From the NCBI GenBank assembly GCA_020186115.1, contig WSYJ01000184.1, positions 310,001 to 374,000 of the forward strand: 64,000 nt of DNA, given 5' to 3'. Origin of the DNA: Histomonas meleagridis. Its lineage: Eukaryota > Parabasalia > Tritrichomonadida > Dientamoebidae. A program made the translations under genes and the position numbers. Positions 47,712 to 57,873 of the stretch are shown here, piece after piece. The notes below the pieces were generated by a model that did not search any database, was not told where the DNA came from, and worked only from the letters and a program-made list of their open reading frames with translations. The first letter of the stretch is position 1; the number at the start of each line of letters is the position of its first letter.

Positions 47712-49283
47712 ATGTCTGGATTTTTTGGAATGTTCGATTCAACTCCAAAATTGGATAATGTATCATTTAAGTATGACCCAAACAAACAAAAGCAAAAGCC
47801 ACAACAACCACAGTATCCTTGTTTCTCTCAAATCCATTTATTTCAATTTGATCAATCTACAAACTCAAATAAATCTATTGGTAATGCAATTTTCCTTATT
47901 CGTCCACTTGCTAACCAAGGGTATCAAATTTTTGTATATCAAAACCAAAATCCCATCATTAATCTTCAAGTAAGTACATCAATAAAATGGACTATTCGTA
48001 ATAAAGTATATGGATATCTTACTGATACGCAAGGAGTTCAATGGACAATCCAATTTCCAGATCCTCCCTCTGCAGCTCGTGCCTCATTAACTTTAGCATC
48101 GATTCTTTCACCAATTGAAGGTAATAAAGTTTCCACTTTTGACATTCTTCAAGGCACTGGTACTCCACTTAACAATGGTGACAAGGTCAATGTTTCATAT
48201 ATTGGTTTTGTTTGTAATCAATTACCATTTACGGGAAACCAATTTGATTCCAATGACAAATTTGAGTTTACAATTGGTTCCGAATCGATAATAAAAGGTT
48301 ATTCACTTGGCTCTGCTGGTCTTCGTGTAGGCGGCACACGCGCCATTTTGATTCCTCCCGAGTTCGGCTATGGAAATAAGTCCATTCCCAATCGCATTCC
48401 ATCCAACTCCACCCTTGGCTTCATCCTCACTGTTAACTCTGCTGTATTTGCAGCACGTTCAGCACCAGCACCAACGCCAACAGCTTCACCACAACCACAG
48501 CCACAACAGCCAGTAAACTCCACGCTTGAGAAAGTAATGAAAACAGGAGTTGCAATACCAACAGCACAGCGTAACTTGCCGCAGCAACAACAGCAACAAC
48601 CAGTTCAGCCACAGCAGCAGATGCAACAAGAACAATTCGATGAAATCGAAACACATGAAACTACGATTTTGCCAACGATTGATGAGAACGACGTCCTCCA
48701 ACGTATGGATCAACTCACTGAGATGATCCGCGCCAAATTTGATTCATTAATTACTGAAGCGCCTGTTTCAATGAAACCCGGCGACGTCGTGTTTGAGGTG
48801 CAGTCATTAGCCGCGCAGATAGAAGATAAAGAAAGGCAATTACGTGAGCAACAACAAGTTATCGATGAGTTACAACGTACGAAGCAAAGTTCAAAGCTTA
48901 AAGAAGAACTTGACATGGCACAAGCTGAGCTTAGGTCATTACGTTCTGTTCTAAGAGGCGGAAGAGACTTAAGACATGAGAACGAAGAGTTGAGAAGCGA
49001 GTTAAGGAACTTAAAGGAAACGAAACTTGTGGAACTTGAAAGAAATATCGCAGACTTAAGGGCGCAATTAGCGGATGCAAAAGGTATATCACAAGCAGCA
49101 GCTGCAACAAAAACAAAAGAATTGTTCTTCGCTTTCATGGGAAATGCTATCGAAAAAATACAGAGCAGATTCGAGGGGAGAGGTGTGGTGCAGGCAAGCG
49201 AAGTGGCGAATAGTATTTATGATATCTTCCATGTGTGCTCTAATGAAATATTCAAACAGATCGAAGAAAATGGAATTCTGTAA
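47712..49283 (+). CDS. FKBP15-like peptidyl-prolyl isomerase (EVH1-like, FKBP, coiled coil)
   Basis: A 523-residue protein in three parts. Residues about 35-140 resemble an EVH1/WH1 fold (SQIHLFQFDQ, IKWTIRNKVYGYLTD, WTIQFPDPPSAARASL). Residues about 143-245 are an FKBP domain: VSYIGF (Tyr), GNQFDSN (Phe-Asp), IIKGYSLG (Tyr where FKBP12 has Trp59), IPPEFGYG (Tyr). A Gln/Pro-rich linker and then a long coiled coil (EDKERQLREQQQVIDELQRT and beyond) complete it. This order matches FKBP15/WAFL, which links endosomes to actin regulation in animals. The frame starts at 47700 with TTG; the ATG at 47712 is the likely start. The next gene lies 164 bases downstream in the same direction. Confidence 0.85.
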   Translation: MSGFFGMFDSTPKLDNVSFKYDPNKQKQKPQQPQYPCFSQIHLFQFDQSTNSNKSIGNAIFLIRPLANQGYQIFVYQNQNPIINLQVSTSIKWTIRNKVYGYLTDTQGVQWTIQFPDPPSAARASLTLASILSPIEGNKVSTFDILQGTGTPLNNGDKVNVSYIGFVCNQLPFTGNQFDSNDKFEFTIGSESIIKGYSLGSAGLRVGGTRAILIPPEFGYGNKSIPNRIPSNSTLGFILTVNSAVFAARSAPAPTPTASPQPQPQQPVNSTLEKVMKTGVAIPTAQRNLPQQQQQQPVQPQQQMQQEQFDEIETHETTILPTIDENDVLQRMDQLTEMIRAKFDSLITEAPVSMKPGDVVFEVQSLAAQIEDKERQLREQQQVIDELQRTKQSSKLKEELDMAQAELRSLRSVLRGGRDLRHENEELRSELRNLKETKLVELERNIADLRAQLADAKGISQAAAATKTKELFFAFMGNAIEKIQSRFEGRGVVQASEVANSIYDIFHVCSNEIFKQIEENGIL

Positions 49284-49447
49284 ATCTTATTTTAAGTTAA
49301 AAAATAGTATTTTATTCAAAGCTAAAGCTCATAGTCAATGGTTATAATGCCGATGTTACTTGTAATGAAATTCCAAATCTTTACGTTAACGTTTTCTGGG
49401 GTGCTCCTTGTGAGGATTTGAGGACGTTTAATTAACGATAGAAAGAA

Positions 49448-49807
49448 ATGTTAGATAAAAACCTGATGGAAAGTTCTTTTTTTGGGCTTGTGTTGAACCC
49501 TGGGTTTGAATACAAGACAGTTGTTAAAGAGGATCTGATTGTTACACGCGCTGTTATTTCTCCTGACGCACAACCAAGTCAAACTGCTCGATTACTAATG
49601 AAAGTTGATGGAAGAAGAGTTCCATTATGTCATCTCGATAGTACGAACACTACAACGTGTCCCATCCATGTATATTTATTTCCTGGTATGGAATGTATTT
49701 TTATTGTTGCTGGAGATTGTCCTATTCACATCACAGGTTTCAACAAAATAAGAGACCAATCTATTATAACCCCATCTATTGATGATTCGTCAAGCGATGA
49801 AGATTAA
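49448..49807 (+). CDS. Free-standing nucleoplasmin-like domain protein
   Basis: A 119-residue protein starting with SSFFGLVLNPGFEYKTVV, which matches the FWGxxLxPGK opening of the nucleoplasmin-like domain found at the N-terminus of FKBP39/Fpr3/4-type nuclear FKBPs and plant HD2 histone deacetylases. VTRAVISPDAQ, HLDSTNTTTCPIHVYLFPGM and FIVAGDCPIHITGF complete a beta-sandwich of the right length. The tail SIDDSSSDED is acidic, as in histone chaperones. It probably assembles as a pentamer and binds histones. An alternative start is Met7. No FKBP domain is fused, although an FKBP gene lies directly upstream. Confidence 0.75.
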   Translation: MLDKNLMESSFFGLVLNPGFEYKTVVKEDLIVTRAVISPDAQPSQTARLLMKVDGRRVPLCHLDSTNTTTCPIHVYLFPGMECIFIVAGDCPIHITGFNKIRDQSIITPSIDDSSSDED

Positions 49808-49949
49808 TCTTTATGCTTAATAATGAGAAAATTTCTATAAGCTTTTAGAAATTCATTTAATTGAAACAAAAAAGCTTTGATTTAAGTTGATGTTTAATAA
49901 CATTTTTTTTTAAATTAAATAAATTAACAGTTTATTAATTACATTTTTT

Positions 49950-50762
49950 TTAAGGTTCTTCTTCAAAAACAGTTGGTGAAATTTGCATCGATTCATGATA
50001 GTAAAAATAAGAAACAAAAATTACAATAACTAAAAGCATTGCAACTACAAAGAGTGTAACCATCCAAAACTTTTGACTTGAATGATTACATTTTTCAAAA
50101 TATGAATTATCTGTTAATTTTGCGTTGTTTTCATTTAATCTGAAAACATTTCCTATGTTACATGAAATTTGATTAATTTTATCTCTTGCAATAGTGTAAT
50201 CAAAACTTGCAGTGATCTTATCTGAACAATTAGTTAACTTAATCAAAAATGGTGAAACAAATGTAGCTTTTGTAATTGAATTTGCTTGAAATAATGTCGA
50301 TTTCAAAATTTCATCTGATTTTCGATTACCTATATAATATTCTATGGATCCATTACTTGGTAATTTAAATGATGCCCTTAAAAAATAGGAGACTCCATCA
50401 AATTGTGGAATAATACAAATTGAATCATAACTTGTAGAATTAATATTAAAATCTAATTTAACAACAGATTCAAAGTCAATTGTTATTTGCTTAATATAAG
50501 AATTGGAGCAAAGATTTTTAGGAACAGGTTGAATTTTGATTATAATTGTTTCAGCTGAAGAAAATGGTGAAATAACAGAATCCCTATCTAGGTAGAAATA
50601 TCCTGGTGGAATATCTTGAGCTATTCCATTATTTTTTATTAAATATGAATGATCTGAATAAATAAAAATTGAATTTTTTGAAGAATTAAAATTATATGGT
50701 GCTTTAGTTGTAATTGAAATTGTTTTCGAGCAATTATAAGCACCAAAGAATATAAATAACAT
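49950..50762 (-). CDS. Unknown type I membrane protein
   Basis: The 270-residue product has a short hydrophobic N-terminus (MLFIFFGAYNC) that could be a signal peptide, an Asn/Ser-rich extracellular part of about 215 residues with several NxS/T sites and at least six cysteines, one transmembrane helix (FWMVTLFVVAMLLVIVIFVSYF) and a 20-residue tail ending TVFEEEP. I do not recognise a domain; the composition suits a surface or endomembrane protein. It is divergent from the eIF2B-epsilon gene, with 92 bases between the ATGs, which must hold both promoters. Confidence 0.7.
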   Translation of the reverse strand: MLFIFFGAYNCSKTISITTKAPYNFNSSKNSIFIYSDHSYLIKNNGIAQDIPPGYFYLDRDSVISPFSSAETIIIKIQPVPKNLCSNSYIKQITIDFESVVKLDFNINSTSYDSICIIPQFDGVSYFLRASFKLPSNGSIEYYIGNRKSDEILKSTLFQANSITKATFVSPFLIKLTNCSDKITASFDYTIARDKINQISCNIGNVFRLNENNAKLTDNSYFEKCNHSSQKFWMVTLFVVAMLLVIVIFVSYFYYHESMQISPTVFEEEP

Positions 50763-50854
50763 CTTTTAAATCTGTATCACGAGAAAGAGGATACGTTAAA
50801 GTTCAAACCAGCCATCGCATGTGTCAAAACCGCTTTTGAGAACCAAAAATTATT

Positions 50855-52996
50855 ATGCCTTCTAAACATAGAGGTCAACACAAAACAAACACTGAAGCTG
50901 ACCAATATCAAGAGAAGCAAAAGAATATTACAGTTGGTTTTGTTTTATGTCATCCAATGGAATGTTCATTATCGCCAGTTACAAATGAATTACCACCTTG
51001 TCTTTTCCCAGTTTGTAATTCACCTGTTTTACTTTTCACATTAAACTGGCTTAATGTTAATGGCATTGAAAAAATATACATTGTTTGTGATTCACGTCAT
51101 GTTTCAAGCATAAATGCAGTTGTAGAACAATGTAGGAAACGTTTACTTATGGATTCGATTGATGTCCTTCATACAAAAGACAAAATTTATACAATAGGTG
51201 ATGCAATGCGTTGGATAGATTCATGGAATCAAAATTCAAATGCATTCAAAAACTGTGTTATCGTTCAAGGAAATCTTATTACAAATGTACCATTAGCACC
51301 TATTATCGCTGAACATAAGAAACGTGTTGAATCAGCCACGGTCAAAGATTATGAACCAGTTCTTACCACAGTTTTTACGCAATCCTCCACTGATGGTTAT
51401 ACTGTTGTTGTTAATGATCATAATATGATACTTCATGTCCAATCTCCACCAATTTTGCCAGTATCAATATCTGCGCCTGGTCTCAAAATAGATCCACATT
51501 TCTTCAAAACCTCACAATCCATTCATGTAAAGACGTGTTGTACAGACAGTAAGATTTATATATGTACTAATCAATTATTAGCCAATTTTAAAGATTCATT
51601 TGATTGGCATAATGTCATTACTGATTGTATTCCCTCAATGAATCGTTCGATAGAGCTTTTAAATCATGCAACATATTCCTCCTTTGCCACCAATTGTTTT
51701 TCCGCATGTATTGATGATTTACCATCATACATAAATGCGACATTAGCAGTTGTCCGCCGATGGATATATCCCGTGACAGTTGAGATGAACTTCTTTAGTC
51801 CATATGAAGCAGTTTCCTTAAGTTACGAAACATTCGACGACGATGACGATGTCAGCACATCAAACAGCAAATCAAACGAAGTCACGTCGTATCATTTATG
51901 TCGCGATTTAGTTTATTTACATGACAATGTTTTTCCATCATTAACTTCCAAGATTGGGCATTCTGTTGTTATAGGGAGTGACACGCAAATCTGTGACAAT
52001 TGTATCATTCGTAATTCGACTATTGGTAGTGATTGTTATATTGGGAAAGGCTCCATAGTAGAGAATTGTATTATTTGGGATCATGTCCGTATTGAAGATG
52101 GAGCGCATGTATCGAATTCATTAATTGCAAGCGGATGTAATATCTCTCCCAACATTAATGTTTCGTTTGGATGTATATTATCATTTGAATCGCATGTTGA
52201 TATTGATATACCACCATGTCGAAGATTAACGATATTATGTTCACAAGAAGAAGAAGATGGCGAAGGCTTTGGGTTTGTCGAACGTGCGCCACAATGGCTT
52301 AAGGATTATGTCAACGACAAAGAGCCACTTGATATTCCAGAAGAGTCATATACATACGAATTCATACCGATTGCAGATCATGAGTTACCATTATTACGTA
52401 TGTGGTTACAAATTGATCCAGAAACATTTCCAATTGATGAGGATGAAATCATATTACATAATAATATTAATGATAACTTAAATAATGATGAAGAAGAAAA
52501 TACTGACGATGAGTTAACTGATGATGATGAGTTCGTACAATTAAACAAAGACTTCCAAGAAGATGCTGCAAGTTTGTTGAAGTCAATACTGAACGTTGAT
52601 GGTAATATTGACGTCGATCAATTAAGATCAGAGTTTGTGTCATTGAAGAATTCTAAATATGCTGAACATATCGATTGCGCAGTCGCTTTGATGTTGGCGA
52701 TATTGGACCATTGGGGTATGAAGGAATTAATGGAAGGAATCGATCTTTTGGGAAACATATTGAAGTCGTTCCTAAATGACATCGGTGAACAACAGGACTT
52801 CTTGTTCTGGTGGCAGAGTTATTGCGCAAAGTTGCTGCAGCAAAATGGAAGGGAAATGTTCATCGGTGGATTGAAGTGCTTGGTGAATAGAGGCATCATC
52901 TCGTACGAGGCTTTGGATAGATGGGGCGACGAACAGGACGACTGTAACGATCAACAAAAGGAACTGTATGATGTCTACACTGAAACTGATATTTGA
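50855..52996 (+). CDS. EIF2B5: Translation initiation factor eIF2B subunit epsilon
   Basis: eIF2B-epsilon is the catalytic subunit of the exchange factor that recycles eIF2-GDP. The 713-residue product has the expected order. A nucleotidyltransferase-like domain comes first (about 27-320; ELPPCLFPVCNSPVLLFTLNWL is the degenerate pyrophosphorylase core). Hexapeptide left-handed beta-helix repeats follow at about 365-460 (IGHSVVIGSDTQICDNCII, IGSDCYIGKGSIVENCIIWD). Then come an acidic linker (DDNLNNDEEENTDDELTDDD-type) and a C-terminal W2 HEAT domain (about 560-705) with conserved aromatic and acidic residues (LDHWGMKELMEGID, DFLFWWQSYCAKLLQQ, WGDEQDDCNDQQ). Length is normal for the family. Confidence 0.93.
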   Translation: MPSKHRGQHKTNTEADQYQEKQKNITVGFVLCHPMECSLSPVTNELPPCLFPVCNSPVLLFTLNWLNVNGIEKIYIVCDSRHVSSINAVVEQCRKRLLMDSIDVLHTKDKIYTIGDAMRWIDSWNQNSNAFKNCVIVQGNLITNVPLAPIIAEHKKRVESATVKDYEPVLTTVFTQSSTDGYTVVVNDHNMILHVQSPPILPVSISAPGLKIDPHFFKTSQSIHVKTCCTDSKIYICTNQLLANFKDSFDWHNVITDCIPSMNRSIELLNHATYSSFATNCFSACIDDLPSYINATLAVVRRWIYPVTVEMNFFSPYEAVSLSYETFDDDDDVSTSNSKSNEVTSYHLCRDLVYLHDNVFPSLTSKIGHSVVIGSDTQICDNCIIRNSTIGSDCYIGKGSIVENCIIWDHVRIEDGAHVSNSLIASGCNISPNINVSFGCILSFESHVDIDIPPCRRLTILCSQEEEDGEGFGFVERAPQWLKDYVNDKEPLDIPEESYTYEFIPIADHELPLLRMWLQIDPETFPIDEDEIILHNNINDNLNNDEEENTDDELTDDDEFVQLNKDFQEDAASLLKSILNVDGNIDVDQLRSEFVSLKNSKYAEHIDCAVALMLAILDHWGMKELMEGIDLLGNILKSFLNDIGEQQDFLFWWQSYCAKLLQQNGREMFIGGLKCLVNRGIISYEALDRWGDEQDDCNDQQKELYDVYTETDI

Positions 52997-53474
52997 TTAT
53001 GAATAAAGTGTCAGCTATTGATGTAATATCAGAGAAAATATTGTCAACGTCCACATAAAAGTGACGAAATTGTGAAGAATAAATTTGAATTGTTTACGTA
53101 TTATAGGTGGTGCGATTGCATCAATTGATGAAAATGCGCGCAAAGATGAACTCAATGAATGAATGTTAGAATTGGTTTAATGTTTGAATAAAGTAAACGT
53201 TATGTCAAAAGTGGATGTTGTGTCACAAACACTGTTAATGTATCGCTTTCAGATACTATTGATTCGTGCCAAAAGCTAGGTTCAACATAATGAAGAGATT
53301 ATGAACGTAACCCCAATACCAAAATATTTTGTATGACCAAATCTAATGTTTAACAACGATCGTTTGCAAAATATGGGGCAGCCCTAAAAGTGTTTTTGCA
53401 ACCATTTTTTCATTAGTTTATAAAATTTTTGGTCACTCCACAAACAAAATAAATCATTGAAAAAATCTATTCGA
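52997..53474. other. Intergenic, eIF2B-epsilon to TBC gene
   Basis: About 480 bases. Slightly less AT-rich than other gaps, but no ORF, RNA gene or repeat was recognised. Confidence 0.45.
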
Positions 53475-53481
53475 TCACATT
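53475..53481 (+). promoter_or_regulatory. Inr (TCACATT) of the TBC gene
   Basis: TCACATT with its A 10 nt before the ATG at 53487. Confidence 0.55.
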
Positions 53482-53486
53482 TATAA

Positions 53487-54524
53487 ATGGAATTCAAGAT
53501 TCCGGACGAAATGCAGATTGTTGATGGCATTTGCCAACTAAACTGTGAAATATTCGATTACAATGATGTTAGGTCTTTTCTTATAACGAATACCTTAGAT
53601 AAAAAAGTTGTTGATCGATTTATTTCGTGGCTTGTTGCACTTCGTATTATTCCTCAATCACGACGACACTGGGGACCACATTTATACAAAATGGTAACAC
53701 AATATTACGAACGGGTTAACCATTATTTCAAAAAGAATCCTGAAGATCCATTATTAACAATCCCACTTAATGCTGAAAATGCTATACGTCCTGACATTGA
53801 AAGTTCTCTTCCATGGTTCAATAAAATCTGCAAAGAAGTTGGACTTTCTGACGGCAAAATTTCCAATGCAAAATTACGAATTTCAAGAATATACTCCTTA
53901 GTTGTTCATGAAACTACAAACTTTTCCTATGCCCAAGGTCTTCAAGTCTACGGGATGGTCTTTCTTATGATTAGTAGTTCATTTTCTGTTCATGCCAAAT
54001 TGTCGATTGATTTTGCCGAAGCAGTTTCCTTTTATCTCACTCGCGCCATTGTACAACTTGTTCCTGCATTGCGTATGTTAGACAATAAGCAAAAATTTGT
54101 TAATCATGTCAGCTCGATAGATCAAATTATCCTTAACACATCACCCGAAAACTTCACATATCTTCAGCAGCATGGCTCAGGATCATTTGCGTTTTGTTTG
54201 CAGTACGAAATAAGTCTTTTTGCGCTTCAGCATTCTGCACTTGCAGTAATGAGTATTTGGGATCAAATATTCGGACGAATGAGTCAAATCTCAGAGATAA
54301 TACAATGCTTCACAGCCGCACATGTAATGCAAGTGAAGTTCAAAGAAGGAATTAATGATATCGGTGATTACATGGTGAAATATTCGCAATGGGATTACAT
54401 GAAACTGGTCGATGACGCCGTGAGAATGCTACAGCATAGAAGAAGCTGCAAAGAAGAGTTTTGTCTGTACTTCTGTCCAAAGCTGCAAAAATATCATGGG
54501 TACGAAGCTAGAAATGATTTTTAA
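53487..54524 (+). CDS. TBC (Rab-GAP-like) domain protein lacking the arginine finger
   Basis: A 345-residue protein that is little more than a TBC domain. Recognisable pieces are SWLVALRIIPQSRRHWGPHLY (TBC motif around the RxxxW core, about 47-67), IRPDIESSLPWF (100-111) and FSYAQGLQVYGMVFLMI (146-162). TBC GAPs use Arg from IxxDxxR and Gln from YxQG. Here Gln150 is kept but the Arg position is Ser106. It is therefore likely an inactive or atypical Rab regulator, as known for some TBC proteins. The start is supported by an Inr. The C-terminus ends without further domains. Confidence 0.8.
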   Translation: MEFKIPDEMQIVDGICQLNCEIFDYNDVRSFLITNTLDKKVVDRFISWLVALRIIPQSRRHWGPHLYKMVTQYYERVNHYFKKNPEDPLLTIPLNAENAIRPDIESSLPWFNKICKEVGLSDGKISNAKLRISRIYSLVVHETTNFSYAQGLQVYGMVFLMISSSFSVHAKLSIDFAEAVSFYLTRAIVQLVPALRMLDNKQKFVNHVSSIDQIILNTSPENFTYLQQHGSGSFAFCLQYEISLFALQHSALAVMSIWDQIFGRMSQISEIIQCFTAAHVMQVKFKEGINDIGDYMVKYSQWDYMKLVDDAVRMLQHRRSCKEEFCLYFCPKLQKYHGYEARNDF

Positions 54525-54992
54525 TAATAAAATATCTCTTTAATAGAGTTCTTAGATAGGGACAAACCGTTGAACATGATGTTTGACATGCATTTTTGGC
54601 TGAAATTTTTCTTTGTAGGCGCCTTCTTTTCAAAATAGTGCTGAATTTATAAATTTTTTAATACTCAACAATAGTTTTTTTCTGCGAAGAACGATATTTT
54701 GATTTTGAAGTTTTCTAATCATAGGAATTTTAGAAATGGCATGAAATGAATCAAATTTTGAACACTTTTGATAATAGTCATAATGTTCGAGCTTGTTCCA
54801 AAAGAAAAATAAAACCACAAAAGGTTCATTAATGGGAGATAATTAAAGTATTTTTCTCACCTCCAAATAAACATCGAAAACTCATCATATTTCGGGGCAC
54901 CTCCAAATTGTAAATAAAAGTGCTATTCAAATAATGCCACTTTTATAAGTAGCCGAACAAAATAATTCAATGTTGGCATAAGTGGCCTCATA
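54525..54992. other. Intergenic, TBC gene to HSP90
   Basis: About 470 bases. The 62-codon minus ORF at 54630-54818 is rich in Lys, Phe and Ile and lacks any recognisable feature; I do not call it. I saw no heat-shock element arrays. Confidence 0.45.
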
Positions 54993-55004
54993 TCATTTCA
55001 CATT
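54993..55004 (+). promoter_or_regulatory. Two overlapping Inr-like motifs before HSP90
   Basis: TCATTT (54993-54998) and TCACATT (54998-55004) overlap just upstream; the A of the second is 11 nt before the ATG at 55011. Either could set the transcription start. Confidence 0.55.
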
Positions 55005-55010
55005 TTTTTT

Positions 55011-57149
55011 ATGAGTGAACAAGTTGAAAGCTTTGAATTTCAAGCAGAAATCAACCAATTGATGAGCCTCATCATCAATGCATTCTACACAAACAAAGAA
55101 ATCTTTTTACGTGAATTGATTTCAAACGCATCTGATGCTTGCGATAAAATCCGTTACGAATCCCTCAAGAACCCAGAACGCCTCGGTAATCAAAAGGAAC
55201 TTTTCATCAAGATTCTTCCAGACAAAGAAAACCGTGTTCTTTCAATCATTGATTCTGGTGTTGGTATGACCAAATCACACTTAATCAACAACCTTGGTAC
55301 AATCGCACGTTCTGGTACACGTCAATTCATGCAAGCCATTGAAGAAGGTGCTGATCTTTCCCTCATCGGTCAATTCGGTGTCGGTTTCTTCTCTGCCTTC
55401 CTTGTTGCTGACCGTGTAGTTGTTACATCACACCACACAGATGACGACCAATACATTTGGGAGTCAGAAGCAGGCCAAAACTTCACAATCAGACGTGATA
55501 CAACTGGTGAAGATCTCATCCGTGGTACACGTATTGACCTTTATCTTAAGGAAGATATGACTGAATTCCTTGAAGAAAAGCGTCTTAAGGAACTTATCAA
55601 GAAGCATTCCGAATTTATCGGATATCCAATTTATCTCTATGTTGAGAAGACAAAGGAAGAAGAAGTCACAGATGATGACGACGAAGGCGAAAAGAAGGTT
55701 GAAGAAGAAGGTGAAAAGAAAGATGAAGATAAGATTGAAGAAGTTGAAGATGAAAGCAAGAAATCCGAGAAAAAGAAGAAGAAGATCACCACAGTCGAAC
55801 ACGAATGGGAAGTTGTCAACAAGAACAAACCACTTTGGCTTCGTAACCCATCTGAAATCACCGATGATGAGTATGCCGAATTCTACAAATCCATCTCCAA
55901 TGACTGGGAGAAGCATCTTGCAGTCAAGCACTTCAAGACAGAAGGTGATGTTAACTTCACAGTTCTCTTATTTGTTCCACGTCGTGCACCATATGACTTA
56001 TTCGAGCCAAAGAAGAAGCTCAACAACATCAAATTATATGTACGCCGTGTCTTTGTTATGGATAACTGCGAAGACCTCATTCCAGAGTACCTTAACTTCC
56101 TCAAAGGTATTGTCGATTCTGATGACTTACCACTTAACATTTCACGTGAAACACTCCAACAGAACCGTATCATCAAGCTCATCAAGAAGAACATTGTAAA
56201 GCGTGCAATCGAATTATTCAACCAAATCGCAGAGAACAAAGAAGACTTCAAGATCTTCTACGAACAATTCTCCAAGAACATTAAACTCGGCATTCACGAA
56301 GACTCACAAAACCGCGCCAAGCTTGCCAAGTTATTACGCTTCAACTCAACACAATCACCAGAAGAACTCACGTCATTCGACGAATACATCGAAAGAATGA
56401 AAGAGAACCAAAAGGGCATCTATTGGATCTCAGGCGAATCCAAAGAAGCGGTCATGAACTCGCCAATGCTTGAGTACTTCAGACATAAGGGAATCGAAGT
56501 GTTATTCTTAACTGACCCAATCGATGAGTATTGCTTCCAACAATTACGTGAATACTCCGACCATAAGTTGATTTGCATCACAAAGGAAAACTGTGAAATC
56601 GATGAAACTGAAGAAGAAAAGGCCGAATTCGAAGAGTTGAAGAAGAAGTTCGAGCCAACATGCACAAAGATTAAGGAGATCATCGGCTCCGACTGCGAGA
56701 AAGTCGTCGTGTCAAAGCGCCTCGTCGTCACACCATGCGTAATCGTTACCGGCGAGTTCGGATGGACAGCAAACTTCCAAAGGCTTATGAACGCACAAGC
56801 GCTCAGAGATAACACAATGTCGTCGTACATGACACCGAAGAAGACATTGGAAATCAACGCAAAGCACCCAGTCATTGTGAAGTTGGCAAACCAATTGGAG
56901 AACGAATCAGAAGAAAAGGTCAAGGACATGCTGTCAATGCTTTGGGACACAGCCCTGTTGTCGTCGGGCTTCACGCTCGCTAACCCAGCAGGATTCAGCG
57001 CAAGAATCAATAGAATGGTCGCAGTGGCACTCGACGTCGCTGATCAACTCGAAGAATTACCACCAATCGTAGAACCAGAAGCCGAAAAGAAGGATGAAGG
57101 CGAATCAGCCGATGCTGCTGATGTTGATAAGTTTAATGATGTTGACTAA
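55011..57149 (+). CDS. HSP90: HSP90 molecular chaperone, cytosolic type
   Basis: ATP-dependent chaperone of 712 residues. The GHKL ATPase opens with [20 protein letters not shown] and has [34 protein letters not shown] and [16 protein letters not shown] charged linker (about 215-265, [14 protein letters not shown] and KKSEKKKKK) leads to the middle domain ([36 protein letters not shown]) and a dimerisation domain ([20 protein letters not shown]). No signal peptide or KDEL, so cytosolic. The last residues are DKFNDVD rather than the usual MEEVD that docks TPR co-chaperones. Codon use is richer in C-ending codons than in its neighbours, as expected of a highly expressed gene. Confidence 0.97.
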   Translation: MSEQVESFEFQAEINQLMSLIINAFYTNKEIFLRELISNASDACDKIRYESLKNPERLGNQKELFIKILPDKENRVLSIIDSGVGMTKSHLINNLGTIARSGTRQFMQAIEEGADLSLIGQFGVGFFSAFLVADRVVVTSHHTDDDQYIWESEAGQNFTIRRDTTGEDLIRGTRIDLYLKEDMTEFLEEKRLKELIKKHSEFIGYPIYLYVEKTKEEEVTDDDDEGEKKVEEEGEKKDEDKIEEVEDESKKSEKKKKKITTVEHEWEVVNKNKPLWLRNPSEITDDEYAEFYKSISNDWEKHLAVKHFKTEGDVNFTVLLFVPRRAPYDLFEPKKKLNNIKLYVRRVFVMDNCEDLIPEYLNFLKGIVDSDDLPLNISRETLQQNRIIKLIKKNIVKRAIELFNQIAENKEDFKIFYEQFSKNIKLGIHEDSQNRAKLAKLLRFNSTQSPEELTSFDEYIERMKENQKGIYWISGESKEAVMNSPMLEYFRHKGIEVLFLTDPIDEYCFQQLREYSDHKLICITKENCEIDETEEEKAEFEELKKKFEPTCTKIKEIIGSDCEKVVVSKRLVVTPCVIVTGEFGWTANFQRLMNAQALRDNTMSSYMTPKKTLEINAKHPVIVKLANQLENESEEKVKDMLSMLWDTALLSSGFTLANPAGFSARINRMVAVALDVADQLEELPPIVEPEAEKKDEGESADAADVDKFNDVD

Positions 57150-57873
57150 ACAAAAAACAATTGAATAATTCTGTTTTATATAGGGTTGTAAAGTACTTAA
57201 ATTTATTAACTGGCTTATTAAAAAGTGACTATGGTGTTAATAGAATTTTGTGGTGACCGTTTGAACTGAATCGTCATATCATTTTTTAATAATATTCGAT
57301 TTTATTTAAAAAATATTTGGCGTATAGAAAAGCTTAAGCCCACAAAATTTTCATTCTTAAGCCCAAGACAAAGATTTCCAGAAAATTAGTAACAAACTAA
57401 GTCAAATTACTCATTGATTTTTTGACTTTGGAAGCAAAATTTTAAAATTGTCAAAATATAATCCGATAGAGACTTTTTGTAAATGTTCGACCAAGTATCA
57501 ATTGTAAATTTCGACATTCACATCACTTTTGCCTTTAAATTTCACAATAAATTTTCGCCTTATTGGATAAAGATATAAAAAAATATTTATAATATTAATA
57601 AAATACATATGTTACATTTTTTGTTATGGCTATTTCAATGCCAATATTTATGCATATCTAACTTTATAACTGATTAAATCTGTTAAATTTTTTAATTTTA
57701 TTTTTCAATTCAGCGTCTATAACTTCAAAATATATCTGCTAGGTATTATAGACACACTATTATTTTTTAAAAATAACAAGGAATGAGTTCTATGATAAGT
57801 TTTCTTTTTTTTCATTTGCCACTTTTTATTCAAAAAGTGACGTAAACCTTCGTAAATTAAAAATCATTTTTTA
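57150..57873. other. Intergenic, HSP90 to the mobile-element relics
   Basis: About 720 bases of AT-rich sequence with no ORF or repeat recognised. It marks the change from intact housekeeping genes to decayed mobile DNA. Confidence 0.45.

Noticed and set aside
48710-49138. 142-codon minus ORF inside the FKBP gene
   Set aside because: Ser/Cys-rich translation opposite the coiled-coil coding region; antisense shadow.
54630-54818. 62-codon minus ORF between the TBC and HSP90 genes
   Set aside because: No domain, no Inr, low-complexity composition.
55464-57010. Long antisense ORFs across HSP90
   Set aside because: Codon-bias shadows of a highly expressed gene; the plus-strand HSP90 frame explains the region.
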